64,000 nt of DNA, taken from positions 478,501 through 542,500 of the forward strand of contig NZ_CP098023.1 in the NCBI RefSeq assembly GCF_030440425.1. Direction: 5' to 3'. Positions 1-8,736 of this stretch are shown here, piece after piece. Numbering within the stretch: the first letter of the stretch is position 1; each line of letters begins with the position of its first letter. The position numbers were made by a program, and so were the translations under genes. The notes below the pieces were generated by a model. The model did not search any database. It had not been told where the DNA came from and saw only the letters and a program-made list of their open reading frames with translations. This stretch comes from Microbulbifer sp. MI-G. Its GTDB lineage: Bacteria > Pseudomonadota > Gammaproteobacteria > Pseudomonadales > Cellvibrionaceae.

Positions 1-324
1 GATCTGCTCTAGGGATTTGGAGATATCAATCTGCCCTTCCTGTACCTTTTGGTACAGGCTAACCGCCTCGTTGATAAATGAGGTGGCCACCACAAGCACC
101 GGTATTACCAGCAGGACAACACACATCAGCAGAGTCAACAATGCCATGGCATTGGGGGAATTGGGAAAACGCCCCATCAGGTAGCGGTACACCGGATAAA
201 AAATCAGGGCAATGGCGCAGGCCCAGAAAATCGGTGTGAAAAAGGGTTTCACAAGCAGCAGAAAGGCCACTGTCACCAATAGCAAAGATAAGATGAATGA
301 ACGTTTTTCGAGCTTTTCCTGCAC
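1..324 (-). CDS. AI-2E family transporter, N-terminal part
   Basis: Only the first 108 codons are present; the gene runs off the left edge. The protein starts at a GTG (324-322) with GAGGGA six bases upstream. Three hydrophobic helices are visible at about residues 10-25, 30-45 and 60-83, followed by an amphipathic stretch (INEAVSLYQKVQEG) typical of the long loop after TM3 in the AI-2E/PerM exporter family. Members are inner-membrane permeases with eight or so helices, variously linked to autoinducer-2 export or ion transport, so the substrate cannot be assigned. It faces away from the M15-like pair and no shared promoter is evident. The family call rests on the N-terminus only. Confidence 0.72.
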   Translation of the reverse strand, partial: MQEKLEKRSFILSLLLVTVAFLLLVKPFFTPIFWACAIALIFYPVYRYLMGRFPNSPNAMALLTLLMCVVLLVIPVLVVATSFINEAVSLYQKVQEGQIDISKSLEQI

Positions 325-404
325 CGGAAATCCCTCAGCCTGTGTGGTTGCCCTGTGGTTACAGGGCCTGATTTGTATTCTATATAATCAAAAGCGGGAG
401 GGAT

Positions 405-1115
405 TTACCAGCGTCTGTAACCACAGGTATCCACGTGAAAACGGATGCTCTTATAAATGCCAAGGCCCATCTTCCACGGTCGGCCATTGCGGCGGTGGAT
501 ATCCCTGAGTACCGGCACCAGTTGCTCTCGCGAGAAATTTTTCTTTGGGACTACATCCAGACCGCAGAAGAGCAGGTGCTTGCTGCCCTTTGAACCGCCC
601 GCCTTGCGGTTGTAGCTGGCGGTGCGCCATCCGGACAGGACAGTCACCGGACCGATACGCGGTACTATTTCCTGCCGGATGACTTTCAGGGTATCCACTA
701 CGGTTTTCCAGTATTCCTCCGGAGGGATGGCGAAGGGGGGTTCGTTCAAATCCCGCCAGTCACTGCCCTGGCGCAACAGCTCAAATGGCGATACGACCTT
801 GTGTACCTGATTTGCCTGCAGAAAAACTTTCAGCCTGGAAAACAGATGCCGGTTGTTGCCCTGCTTGAGGAAACGGGTGAAGGCTCTTTCCGAGGCTGCT
901 GGATAGCCCTGAATATCGTACACATTCGGGATTTCAAGTAGCGGCAGTAAGTCTATGGGGTTGATCACCCGATCTCCCAGTTCGCGCATTCTGTCAAAAG
1001 TGGCAAACAACAGGATAATAGTGGCGACAATCAGAATGGCGCCGGTGAGAATGATCCGGCGCCGCCGGCTCTGACGTTTAATCGGATTGCGGTCCTTATT
1101 TTCCTGAAAAATCAT
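405..1115 (-). CDS. Membrane-anchored M15-like peptidase (copy 2 of tandem pair)
   Basis: 236 residues: a basic cytoplasmic start (RRRR), one membrane helix at about 20-40, then a periplasmic domain. The C-terminal part has the layout of D-Ala-D-Ala carboxypeptidase-like M15 zinc peptidases: SGWRTASYNR, then SKHLLFCGLDV (candidate ligands His and Asp) and the terminal RFHVDTCGYRRW (third His). Family members cut peptidoglycan peptides or bind them. It lies 16 bp downstream of a paralogue (1132-1812) on the same strand, so the two are probably co-transcribed. Start is ATG 1115 with GGTGAG upstream, overlapping the stop of the first gene. Both proteins share an unusual middle block (LRQGSxW...EPPxAIPP). 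Peptidase activity is inferred from the ligand pattern. Confidence 0.72.
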   Translation of the reverse strand: MIFQENKDRNPIKRQSRRRRIILTGAILIVATIILLFATFDRMRELGDRVINPIDLLPLLEIPNVYDIQGYPAASERAFTRFLKQGNNRHLFSRLKVFLQANQVHKVVSPFELLRQGSDWRDLNEPPFAIPPEEYWKTVVDTLKVIRQEIVPRIGPVTVLSGWRTASYNRKAGGSKGSKHLLFCGLDVVPKKNFSREQLVPVLRDIHRRNGRPWKMGLGIYKSIRFHVDTCGYRRW

Positions 1116-1131
1116 GGAGGGCGCTCACCAG

Positions 1132-1812
1132 TTACCAGATACGGTAGCCACAGGTGTCGATATGAAAACGTATGCCGTCACCGAGGCCCAGACCGAAAAG
1201 GCTTTCCGGCCCGAGCTGCGCGTGCAGGGTACGTAACTCTTCCATCAGTTCACGGTGGCCGAAATGGGATTTCGGTATCAGGTCGAGGCCGCAAAAGTTC
1301 CGGTGTCGGGCTTTGTCGCTGTGTTCCAGTTTGCGGTTGTAGTCATCGGTGCGAAAGGCAGAGATCACGTGCACCGGGCCGATCAGAGGCTGCACTTTGT
1401 CTCGCAGCAGCGCCAGGGTACCCACTATATTGTGCCATTGTTCCCGCGGGGGTATGGCGTAGGGCGGCTCCCTGAGTTCGAGCCAGCCACTGCCCTGGCG
1501 CAACAGATTGTGTATCGGGGTAATATCGTCAACGCCATGGGTTGCGAGGAAATGCTCCAGGGCATTCACCCGCTCCCGGTTATTGCCGCTCTGCAGAAAG
1601 CTGTTGAAGCTTTTCAAGGTGGCGATACGGTGCCCTTTCAGCTGTTCATAGGGTTTTTCCTGGGATTTCAAATATAAGAACAGCCACAGGGCCAGTAGAA
1701 CCGCGGCCAACACCAGACTCAGACAGCCCACTACTGCGGGGTGTACCCGTCTTCCCGGAGACTGGTATGGATAGGTTGCCCTTACACGGGTTACAGCATT
1801 GTCAGTAGACAT
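1132..1812 (-). CDS. Membrane-anchored M15-like peptidase (copy 1 of tandem pair)
   Basis: About 226 residues from ATG 1812; an in-frame TTG at 1911 would add 33 residues but has no good ribosome site. After an N-terminal tail there is one membrane helix (LSLVLAAVLLALWLFLYL) and a periplasmic domain clearly homologous to the next gene: LLRQGSGWLELREPPYAIPP, SAFRTDDYNRK, then HRNFCGLDLIPK and the terminal RFHIDTCGYRIW. The His, Asp and His positions match M15-type zinc ligands (VanX/VanY/DUF882 class). It is first of the pair, with pckA and its terminator upstream, so it needs its own promoter near 1820-1930. Function is probably peptidoglycan processing, by inference. Confidence 0.72.
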   Translation of the reverse strand: MSTDNAVTRVRATYPYQSPGRRVHPAVVGCLSLVLAAVLLALWLFLYLKSQEKPYEQLKGHRIATLKSFNSFLQSGNNRERVNALEHFLATHGVDDITPIHNLLRQGSGWLELREPPYAIPPREQWHNIVGTLALLRDKVQPLIGPVHVISAFRTDDYNRKLEHSDKARHRNFCGLDLIPKSHFGHRELMEELRTLHAQLGPESLFGLGLGDGIRFHIDTCGYRIW

Positions 1813-1931
1813 GGAGTTGGTGTCTGCTCCGGTGCCAGGGGGCAGAGTCAGTGGTAATGGCGCCCGTCTCTTCGGCGCCTCTTTACTCACTATAGCCGTA
1901 AAATTCAACAAACCGGGGTATTGGGGCAGGC

Positions 1932-1964
1932 AAAAAAAAGCCCCGGACCTTGCAGTCAGGGGCT
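1932..1964 (-). terminator. Rho-independent terminator of pckA
   Basis: Read on the minus strand, AGCCCC-x-GTC (1964-1956) pairs with GAC-x-GGGGCT (1947-1939) around a six-base loop with one internal mismatch, followed directly by a run of eight T (1939-1932). It lies 58 bp past the pckA stop and before the M15-like pair, so it should end the pckA transcript. Confidence 0.85.
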
Positions 1965-2021
1965 GTGTTGCGCACTCAGTGGTTTGGAGGGGTCCGGAGG
2001 GACACTTCCAAGGGTGAGGGA

Positions 2022-3584
2022 TCAGGCTTTGGGGCCGGCGTTTTTGACTTCCTCACTGACGCTGAATTTCTCGATGTTTTCGGCGAACAGCCGAGCCAGT
2101 TTACCCGCCTGGTCGTCGTACGCCGCCCAGTCGTCCCAGGCTTTGCGTGGGTTCAGGTAGGCGTTATCCACACCGGGCACTTCCAGCGGAATATCCAGAT
2201 TCAGGATATCCAGGTGCTCGGTGGCGACGTCTTCCAGTGCACCGCTCTGGATAGCGGCCACGACGGCACGGGTTACGGGGATTGGGAAGCGTTTACCATT
2301 GTCACCGGAACCGCCGGTCCAACCGGTATTCACCAAGTATACTCTAGCGCCGGAATCCTCGATACGCTTCATCAGCAGATCGGCATATTCCCGCGGCGGG
2401 CGCGGCATAAAGGGGGCCCCAAAGCAGGTGGAGAATGTCGGGTGGATCCCGGCTTCCGCACCGAGTTCGGTAGAGCCGACGCGAGCGGTGTAACCGGACA
2501 GGAAATGGTAGGCAGCTGCCTCTTTGGACAGGATAGCGACAGGGGGCAGCACGCCGGATACATCGCAGGTCAGGAAGATCACATTCTCTGGCTCGCCGGC
2601 GCGGTTTTCCAGCTGGCGCATTTCCACATGCTCCAACGGATAGGAACAGCGGCCGTTTTCAGTAAGGCTGGTATCGCTGTAATCAGCGGTGCCGGCCGTG
2701 TTGGTGACCACATTCTCAACAATGGCGCCGAAGCGGATGGCATTCCAGATGACCGGCTCGTTTTTGCGGCTCAGGTCGATTGTCTTGGCGTAGCAGCCTC
2801 CCTCCATATTGAAAACGGCGCCCTTGGCCCAGCCGTGTTCATCGTCGCCGATCAGGTAGCGCGCCGGATCGGCGGAGAGTGTGGTTTTGCCGGTACCGGA
2901 CAGACCGAAGAACAGGCAGGTATCACCGTTTTTGCCCACATTGGCGGCGCAGTGCATGGGCATCACATCTTTTTCCGGCAACAGGAAATTCTGTACGGAA
3001 AACATGGCTTTCTTCATTTCACCGGCGTAACGCATGCCCGCCAGCAGCACTTTGCGCTGACCGAAGTTGATGATCACGCAGCCCTCTGAGTTGGTACCGT
3101 CGCGCTCGGGGTCGCAGGAAAAATGGGGGGCGTGCAGAATGAGCCACTCTTCCTTGCCTTTGGGGTTGTACTTCTGCGTACGGATAAACATATTGCGGCC
3201 GAACAGGTTGTGCCAGGCGGTCTGGGTGGTGACCACAACCGGCAGATAGTGGTCTTCGTCCTGGCCCACATGCAACTGCTGTACAAAGCTGCTGCCGCCG
3301 GCAACAAATGCCTCTACGCGATCCCAGAGGGCGTCGAATTTGTCCTGAGGGAACGGACGGTTGATATTGCCCCAGGCAATGCTCTCGGCAGTGGAGGGCT
3401 CTTCCACCACAAAGCGGTCCGCCGGTGAGCGGCCGGTGCGGGTGCCGGTTTCAGTGACCAGTGCGCCTGTGTCGGATAGCTTGCCCTCGCCGCGTGTCAG
3501 AGCCTGCTCTACCAGTTGTGCTGGCGAAAGGTTCTTGAAAACCAGCGCGGTGTCGTCGATCTGTGCCATGCGTCGATTACCCAT
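2022..3584 (-). CDS. pckA: Phosphoenolpyruvate carboxykinase (ATP)
   Basis: 520 residues, close to E. coli PckA (540). It converts oxaloacetate plus ATP to phosphoenolpyruvate and CO2, the first committed step of gluconeogenesis, in the cytosol. Visible hallmarks are [12 protein letters not shown] near the N-terminus, the PEPCK signature [20 protein letters not shown], the P-loop kinase-1a motif [11 protein letters not shown], and the C-terminal lid [12 protein letters not shown]. Either ATG 3584 or ATG 3569 ([11 protein letters not shown]) could be the start; neither has a strong Shine-Dalgarno. It is downstream of hslO in the order yrfG-hslR-hslO-pckA, as in enterobacteria, and is followed by a strong terminator at 1932-1964. 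Confidence 0.98.
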   Translation of the reverse strand: MGNRRMAQIDDTALVFKNLSPAQLVEQALTRGEGKLSDTGALVTETGTRTGRSPADRFVVEEPSTAESIAWGNINRPFPQDKFDALWDRVEAFVAGGSSFVQQLHVGQDEDHYLPVVVTTQTAWHNLFGRNMFIRTQKYNPKGKEEWLILHAPHFSCDPERDGTNSEGCVIINFGQRKVLLAGMRYAGEMKKAMFSVQNFLLPEKDVMPMHCAANVGKNGDTCLFFGLSGTGKTTLSADPARYLIGDDEHGWAKGAVFNMEGGCYAKTIDLSRKNEPVIWNAIRFGAIVENVVTNTAGTADYSDTSLTENGRCSYPLEHVEMRQLENRAGEPENVIFLTCDVSGVLPPVAILSKEAAAYHFLSGYTARVGSTELGAEAGIHPTFSTCFGAPFMPRPPREYADLLMKRIEDSGARVYLVNTGWTGGSGDNGKRFPIPVTRAVVAAIQSGALEDVATEHLDILNLDIPLEVPGVDNAYLNPRKAWDDWAAYDDQAGKLARLFAENIEKFSVSEEVKNAGPKA

Positions 3585-3792
3585 GAAAGTTGGAGACTAA
3601 AAAACAAGGGCCGCCAGGAATTTTGGACAGCCAGGCAAAATTTGGGGGGCGCATTATGGCAAAATTCAAAATAGGCGGGTAGCAAATGCCAGTATTTTCT
3701 GCGGATTCGCGGTGCAGTTGTCTTAAAATGAGCACTTTCTATTCTTGTTATTTATGAACTTCTTGCCCATTATTTGGTTTTTGAATTTTGAT

Positions 3793-3830
3793 GGCATGCT
3801 TGCAGCGCATGCCACCCCATTGTGGGTGGC
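3793..3830 (-). terminator. Two overlapping hairpins between hslO and pckA
   Basis: GCCACCC/GGGTGGC (3811-3817 with 3824-3830) and GGCATGC/GCATGCC (3793-3799 with 3807-3813) are both perfect 7-bp stems. They share bases 3811-3813, so both cannot be fully formed at once. They lie just after the hslO stop on the minus strand and about 210 bp before pckA. There is no clear T-run, so this may be a weak terminator of hslO or a leader structure for pckA. Confidence 0.45.
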
Positions 3831-3852
3831 CTCCCTGTAAAGGCCGGCCCGC

Positions 3853-4731
3853 TCAGTGCAGGGTATGGGGTGGTGCATTGAGCAGCACTTCGATCTGGTC
3901 TCGGTCAAAATGGTAGCGGGCATTGCAAAACTGACAATTTGTAACGATTTCTCCGTTCTGCTCATCCAACAGCTTGTACAGATCCCCGGCGCCCAGAGAT
4001 ACCAGTGCCCTGGCGCTGCGTTCCCGCGAGCAGCTGCATTTGAAGCGAATTGTGTCCGTGCCCAGGCTTGCGGGCTTTAATTGGTGGAACAGGCGGTGAA
4101 TCAGTTCGCGGTGTGGGAGCGTGTATAGTTCACGGGCAGTCACGGAGTCGGCCAGATGCCGGGCGGTTTCCCAAGCGTCACGGTTCTCCTCGGCGGAGGC
4201 GGCATTATTACCCGGCAGTACCTGTAGCATAATACCACCCGCTTGGTTTCCGTCGCATTCCAGCCAGAAGCGCGTGTCCAGTTGCTCCGACTGGGTGAAG
4301 TAGTCTTGCAGGCATCCGGCCAGATCCCCCTGTTCCATGGGCACCACGCCCTGGTAGCGCTCACCGCGCTTGGGTTCCAGAGTTATGGTCAGGGCACTGT
4401 GGGCACCGATCAGTTCCCGCAGGCCGGCCTGACCTGCAATCGGTGCACCCTCAGTGATGCGCGCTATGCCGCGCAGATCGCTGTGATGGGTGCATTCCGC
4501 CATGATCAGTGAAACTCGCCCCTTGCCGCGGGCCTGCAGGCTCAGCAAGCCGTCAAATTTCAGGGTGGTGGAGAGCAGGCAGGCGGCTGCGAGAAATTCC
4601 CCCAACAGGCGTGCCACCGGCGCCGGCAGGGGGTTGTTTTCCAGTACCGCCCGGTAGGCCTCAGAAAGGGTCACCACCTGCCCGCGAATATCGTGTTGGG
4701 AGAGGATAAAACGCTCCAGTTGGTCGGACAT
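3853..4731 (-). CDS. hslO: Hsp33 redox-regulated holdase chaperone
   Basis: 292 residues, the same length as E. coli Hsp33. The protein is inactive when reduced with zinc bound; oxidation (hypochlorite, peroxide with heat) makes disulfides, unfolds the switch domain and activates ATP-independent holding of unfolding proteins. The zinc motif is intact: CSC at about 232/234 and CQFC at 266/269, the same spacing as in E. coli. The N-terminal domain begins MSDQLERFIL and includes GRVSLIMAEC. It lies in the conserved order yrfG-hslR-hslO-pckA, although here a DUF4124 gene and a protease gene separate it from hslR. Downstream lie the hairpins at 3793-3830. Confidence 0.97.
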   Translation of the reverse strand: MSDQLERFILSQHDIRGQVVTLSEAYRAVLENNPLPAPVARLLGEFLAAACLLSTTLKFDGLLSLQARGKGRVSLIMAECTHHSDLRGIARITEGAPIAGQAGLRELIGAHSALTITLEPKRGERYQGVVPMEQGDLAGCLQDYFTQSEQLDTRFWLECDGNQAGGIMLQVLPGNNAASAEENRDAWETARHLADSVTARELYTLPHRELIHRLFHQLKPASLGTDTIRFKCSCSRERSARALVSLGAGDLYKLLDEQNGEIVTNCQFCNARYHFDRDQIEVLLNAPPHTLH

Positions 4732-4827
4732 AGGTCGAGTGCCTCGGTATAAAACCGGGGGATTTTAGCGGCGGGCCTGCTTGAATGGTAGACGCCGGAT
4801 GGGCGCGCAGGGTATACCCTTTGGCTT

Positions 4828-5280
4828 CTAGTCGCAGCGTTGTGCGATCTCATGGCTGAGTTTCTTTGCCATTTGCTGGCGTTCGCGCTCGCTGTAGCGC
4901 ACTTCCCGACCGTTTTCATCGATAAAGGCCACGCGCCCGTTGAGGGCATTCAGGCGCTGGCGCGCCTGCTGGCAGATACGCTTGAGTGCACGCTGCCGCG
5001 CTTGCTGTTGCTGTTGCTGTTGCTGTTGTCTGTGCTGTGCGTACTCGCGCTCAATATCATGGGGCCGGCGGCCCTCGGCAGATCTCTGAGTCCTGTTGCC
5101 GTCGATGGAGTTGATGGGCTCGAGTTTGTCGGAGATATCCTGAGCCTGTGTCTCCACTGGTGGCCGGTCGCTAAAATACACACGGCCATCCTCGTCGACC
5201 CAGCGATACAGTTCACCGGCCGCGGCACCCATGGCCAGCAGCAGGCTGGCGCAGGCCATGCCCCATTGCGCAGTGTTCAT
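4828..5280 (-). CDS. DUF4124 domain protein with glutamine tract
   Basis: 150 residues from ATG 5280 (AAGG four bases upstream); a GTG at 5298 is a weaker alternative. A signal peptide (about residues 1-21, ending MGAAAG) is followed by the DUF4124 motif ELYRWVDEDGRVYFSDRPP, found in exported proteins of unknown function. The middle carries a run of nine glutamines, encoded by a perfect hexamer repeat (5002-5028), inside a basic Q/R-rich helix, and the C-terminus is charged. A second DUF4124 gene is at 60289-60765 with the same domain order. It lies between hslO and the DEG9-like protease, whose 3' end is 30 bp upstream on the same strand, so they may be co-transcribed. The biochemical role is unknown. 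Confidence 0.8.
   Translation of the reverse strand: MNTAQWGMACASLLLAMGAAAGELYRWVDEDGRVYFSDRPPVETQAQDISDKLEPINSIDGNRTQRSAEGRRPHDIEREYAQHRQQQQQQQQQARQRALKRICQQARQRLNALNGRVAFIDENGREVRYSERERQQMAKKLSHEIAQRCD
5002..5028 (+). repeat. (TTGCTG) hexanucleotide repeat in DUF4124 gene
   Basis: Four and a half perfect copies of TTGCTG on the plus strand, read as CAGCAA on the coding (minus) strand. Slippage by whole units keeps the reading frame and would only change the length of the polyglutamine run. Confidence 0.85.
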
Positions 5281-5310
5281 GGTGCCTTGCGGATTCACAG
5301 TCTTGGAGCC

Positions 5311-6804
5311 TTATTCTACCTTGTTGGCCAACTGGCTGAATAACCCCCGCGAGTGGCGCTGGGGAATTTGGTAGGTCTGCAGAATCAGGGATTCCTGTTC
5401 CCGGGCTTCAGCGGCATCCAGCACCATTCGGTAGCCTGAGCGGTCGCGCAGCTCGATAAAATCGGCTTTGTTGGTCTCCATCAGTTGGGCAAATCCATCG
5501 AAGTCCTCGACACTGTGGCCATTCACCGAATCAATAATCCAGTTTTTCCAGTCGTGATAGCCGAGGTTGACGTTGGCCGGCAGCACTTTCAGGGCCACGA
5601 CCAATTCGCGGCGGCCCTCCTCACTCCACTGATTGCGCGCATACAGGTAGTCAATAGGAGCCTTGGAATGCCAGTTGTTGCCCCAGCGCTTGATCAGGTT
5701 CATGTTGAGGGGCACAAATACCACGCCGCCGTAAATGTAGTAGCGCGGCTGCTGGTCAAACTGTTCCCCCAACACCAGTGCCCGTGAGGGCGGCGCTGCG
5801 GCCAGGGTAACCCGGGCGGTTTTCTCCTCGCCGTTACGGGAGAAACGCACCGGCAGGTGATCACCCACATGGTGTCGGTCCACGGCATAATGGTAGTTAG
5901 TGCGTTGGTTTTCACGCCACTCTACGGTGCGGTCCGCGGCTACCTTGAAGCCGTCCACTTCCAGCAATACATCGCCGGGCCGGAAAACCCTGGCCGCGGG
6001 GGAGTCGCTGAATACCTTCACAATCATGGCGCCATCCTGGGCCTCACTGAGACCGGCGGCCTTTTTCATGGATGGGCTTTCCAGGCTCTGTGTCACCGCA
6101 CCCAGTTCGGGAAAACCCTGGTGTATGCCATCTTCGGCGTCTTCGAGGACATGGGTGATCACACTGGGCGGTACAAAGTAGCCGAGGTTTTCCGCACTCT
6201 GGTTGGTTTGCATGGCCACACCGACGATGTGCCCGTTGGAAATCACCGGGCCGCCACTGTTACCGGGATTGATCGCGGCGTCTATTTGCCCGGCCATCAG
6301 GTAACTCTCTGCGTGGGCGTAGTACTGGTGCTCTACCCGTGACAGGACGCCGCGAGTGATGGACAGGGATTTGCCGCCGATGGGATAGCCATAGACTGTG
6401 ACTTCTTCTTGCAGGTCGGGCAATTTGCCCAGCGCCAGCGGGCGGGTATCCGCAAAGAAATGCTCATCGTCTACGGTGAGCAGGGCCAGATCTGCATCGT
6501 GGGAGACGAATTTCACGCGAGCGCGGTATTTCTTCGCGTCACCGTGGCGCTGCACCTGTATAAAACTGCCATTGGCTACGACGTGGGCATTGGTGAGGAT
6601 CTGCTGGTTGCGGATCACCGCACCGGACCCGGACAGTTGCTTGGGGTTGAGCAGGGCCCAGGGGTTGAAGTAATCCGGCGCAGCGGCCGTGGTGTAGATT
6701 TTGATGATTGAGCGTTTGAGCTGCTCGTGTTCGCGGCTGTCGGCTGCCGCAGGCTGCATGCCGGACAGAATCAGCAGAGAGATGGCGATCAGTTGTTTCA
6801 TCAT
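5311..6804 (-). CDS. Exported DEG9-like serine protease with PDZ domain
   Basis: 497 residues. The signal peptide ends near residue 21 (PAAA/DS). A trypsin-fold domain follows with a complete triad: His74 (LTNAHVV), Asp105 (HDADLALL) and Ser183 (NPGNSGGP). A PDZ domain lies at about 225-335 (GAMIVKVFSDSPAARVFRPG). The region after it (RYYIYGGVVFVPLN) and the text around the active serine (YGYPIGG, SITRGVLSRVE) resemble the DEG9/DEG10 branch of Deg proteases rather than enterobacterial DegP, DegQ or DegS. It should act in the periplasm in protein quality control; substrates are unknown. It lies just upstream of the DUF4124 gene. Start is ATG 6804 or ATG 6801. Confidence 0.88.
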   Translation of the reverse strand: MMKQLIAISLLILSGMQPAAADSREHEQLKRSIIKIYTTAAAPDYFNPWALLNPKQLSGSGAVIRNQQILTNAHVVANGSFIQVQRHGDAKKYRARVKFVSHDADLALLTVDDEHFFADTRPLALGKLPDLQEEVTVYGYPIGGKSLSITRGVLSRVEHQYYAHAESYLMAGQIDAAINPGNSGGPVISNGHIVGVAMQTNQSAENLGYFVPPSVITHVLEDAEDGIHQGFPELGAVTQSLESPSMKKAAGLSEAQDGAMIVKVFSDSPAARVFRPGDVLLEVDGFKVAADRTVEWRENQRTNYHYAVDRHHVGDHLPVRFSRNGEEKTARVTLAAAPPSRALVLGEQFDQQPRYYIYGGVVFVPLNMNLIKRWGNNWHSKAPIDYLYARNQWSEEGRRELVVALKVLPANVNLGYHDWKNWIIDSVNGHSVEDFDGFAQLMETNKADFIELRDRSGYRMVLDAAEAREQESLILQTYQIPQRHSRGLFSQLANKVE

Positions 6805-6889
6805 GGCTGTTTTCTAACAGGTTAAGTGGGGCCAGTGTAGCAACAATCGGGGGCGGTGGCGGAATTTTCACCAATTTGTTGGTCCGCAC

Positions 6890-7267
6890 CTATTCCTGCT
6901 CCCGCAGGAAACGGTGGATTTGGCGGCGCTGTTTTTTATTGGGGCGCTGGCGCTGGACACCCGCGTTGGCGGCCTGGCGTTCAGCGCGCTCCCGCCCGCG
7001 TCGAGCGATGCTGTGTTCGGTTTCCCGGTACAGCGTGCGGGCGAATTCAGCGTCGCGACGCCGGTCGCAGAGGGCGGTCACGGCGACTTCCACCAGGTCC
7101 CAACCCTGACGAATACTCAGGTTGGTGCCGACGGTAATTTCCCTGCTGGCCTTGACCCGCTGGCCACCGATGTGGATCTTGCCGCCTTCAATGGCCTGTT
7201 TGGCAAGAGTGCGTGTCTTGAAAAAACGCGCGGCCCAGAGCCACTTGTCGATGCGGAGTTTTTCCAT
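6890..7267 (-). CDS. hslR: Heat shock protein 15, S4-domain RNA-binding protein
   Basis: 125 residues from ATG 7267 (MEKLRIDKWLW), which matches the family N-terminus and leaves a 20-bp gap to yrfG; an upstream in-frame start at 7303 would overlap yrfG. The S4 domain spans about 4-65 (RIDKWLWAARFFKTRTLA, GGKIHIGGQRVKASREI) and the C-terminus is basic. Hsp15 binds 50S subunits carrying a stalled nascent chain after heat stress and frees the P-site tRNA for recycling. Its place right after yrfG is the standard gammaproteobacterial arrangement and strengthens the call. Confidence 0.94.
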   Translation of the reverse strand: MEKLRIDKWLWAARFFKTRTLAKQAIEGGKIHIGGQRVKASREITVGTNLSIRQGWDLVEVAVTALCDRRRDAEFARTLYRETEHSIARRGRERAERQAANAGVQRQRPNKKQRRQIHRFLREQE

Positions 7268-7287
7268 CGCAGTGTATGCTTGAAGGT

Positions 7288-7983
7288 TCAGTATTTCGTG
7301 CACTTTGGCTGTCGGGGCTGTGCGCTGTGCCTCACCGCCATAATCTCGTCAAAGTGGTGAATGGCTTCAAAATCGGTAATTTCCCGACTGGGTCTGCGGC
7401 TGTCGGGCTGGCGGATACACAACAAGTGAGCGATACCGTAGGCCTGTGCGGCAGCCAGCACACTCTGGTTATCATCCACAAGCAGGGTACGCAGTGGATC
7501 GAAGTCCAGGGCTCTGTGCAGTGTATGCCAGAAGCGGCTGCTCTCTTTGGCGTACCCGTAGTCGTGGGAGGAGATGATGCCGTCAAACCAGCTGCCAATG
7601 CCGGTAATTTCCAGCTTGTGGCTGAGGCCCTGGCGGTGGGCGTTGGTGACCAGAAAGGTGGGCTTGTGCAACTGCTGCAGGCAGTGCAGAAAGGCTTCTG
7701 TATGGGGGCGCAGGGCAATGCGCTCTTCAATCTCGCGCAGAATTGCCAGGATGTCCAGCTCCAGGGTCTTGGCCCAGAAATCCAGGCAGTACCACTCCAG
7801 GGTGCCGCGGCGCGCGTCGATTTCCCGCTGCAGTTGGTATCTCGCGCGCTGTAAATCCAGACCGTGCACCTGCGCATAGCGCTTGGGCAGGTGGTCGAAC
7901 CAGAAGTGGTTGTCGTAGTGCAAATCCAGCAGGGTGCCGTCCATGTCCAGCAATACGGTATCGATACTTCGCCAGTCGAGCAT
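7288..7983 (-). CDS. yrfG: GMP/IMP nucleotidase, HAD superfamily
   Basis: 231 residues. HAD motif I is VLLDMDGTLLD (nucleophile Asp and acid/base Asp), motif II FLVTNAH, motif III around GYAKESSRFW and motif IV LLVDDNQSVL. The neighbouring HFWFDHLPKRYA is typical of YrfG-like 5'-nucleotidases, which dephosphorylate GMP and IMP in the cytosol. It is first in the yrfG-hslR pair. The symbol rests on sequence pattern and on synteny with hslR and hslO; exact substrate preference is inferred. Confidence 0.9.
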   Translation of the reverse strand: MLDWRSIDTVLLDMDGTLLDLHYDNHFWFDHLPKRYAQVHGLDLQRARYQLQREIDARRGTLEWYCLDFWAKTLELDILAILREIEERIALRPHTEAFLHCLQQLHKPTFLVTNAHRQGLSHKLEITGIGSWFDGIISSHDYGYAKESSRFWHTLHRALDFDPLRTLLVDDNQSVLAAAQAYGIAHLLCIRQPDSRRPSREITDFEAIHHFDEIMAVRHSAQPRQPKCTKY

Positions 7984-8064
7984 GAGGCCTATCTACTATC
8001 AGCGGTAGCTATGGGAAGCCAAGGTGTCGTTGTCCTTCGCTGTCCCTGTCTGCCAAGGGTTACA

Positions 8065-8736
8065 TTATGCCTGGGTGCGGCGGATGCCGTACAGGATGAA
8101 AAATTGTGCACTGTAATAGGTGAGCATAATCGCTGTATCGGCAAGGGGTATGGGGGCAATAAACCTGTTCAGTGCAATCAGGGTATCGGACACCATAAAG
8201 GTGACGGCTCCGCCAAAAAGCAGGGCGGAATCCCCACGGTGGGCAGCGGCCCCCAGCGCCATAACCACGATGGCCAGCAGGTACAACAGCACTGCCGGCG
8301 CCAGATCCGCACTTGCGGGAAGGATCAGGCGTGCCAGCAGGAATGCGGCGACCAGTACAGGGACGGCACGCAACAGACTGCGCCGGTTGCGAAAGTCGGC
8401 GCTGCGCAGGAAGTTGCCGGCATAAATCAGCTGAGCCAGCAAAAAGGCACCGAGTCCAGCAATAAACTGATTGGGAAAATCCATCTCCAGCAGGACATCA
8501 CCGAGTGCCGAGAACGCCAGTGCCGCCAGGGTCAGGGCGCGGGTAGGTCCCCGCAGCTGGCGCAGGGCGATGGCCCCCAGGATGGCGATAGGCAAAGCTT
8601 TGAGGGAGGCCATCCACAGTCCTTGGATACCGAGGCCCTCCAGCAATATAAAAAGCGCAGCAGTGCCGATAAACGCGGCGGGCAAAAAGTGCTGCGGTTG
8701 TGCCGCAGGGGTGTTGGGGAGAACTTTGGATGGCAT
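8065..8736 (-). CDS. Lysoplasmalogenase (YhhN/TMEM86 family)
   Basis: 223 residues from ATG 8736 (AGGG about nine bases upstream); an in-frame ATG at 8769 adds 11 residues with no better ribosome site. Seven or eight hydrophobic helices fill the protein. Family residues include ALGDVLLEMD in the second third (conserved Gly-Asp and Glu), LAQLIYAGNF and MVSDTLIALNRF. YhhN/TMEM86 enzymes hydrolyse the vinyl-ether bond of lysoplasmalogens in the inner membrane, though the bacterial role is not well established. The gene diverges from cysK over about 195 bp, which must hold both promoters. Confidence 0.85.
   Translation of the reverse strand: MPSKVLPNTPAAQPQHFLPAAFIGTAALFILLEGLGIQGLWMASLKALPIAILGAIALRQLRGPTRALTLAALAFSALGDVLLEMDFPNQFIAGLGAFLLAQLIYAGNFLRSADFRNRRSLLRAVPVLVAAFLLARLILPASADLAPAVLLYLLAIVVMALGAAAHRGDSALLFGGAVTFMVSDTLIALNRFIAPIPLADTAIMLTYYSAQFFILYGIRRTQA

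Noticed and set aside
1950..3089. Long open frame antisense to pckA
   Set aside because: It mirrors the coding strand of a certain gene, has no ribosome site and no protein-like motifs.
5002..5028. Repeat array as a CRISPR
   Set aside because: Units are six bases long, without spacers, and encode polyglutamine.
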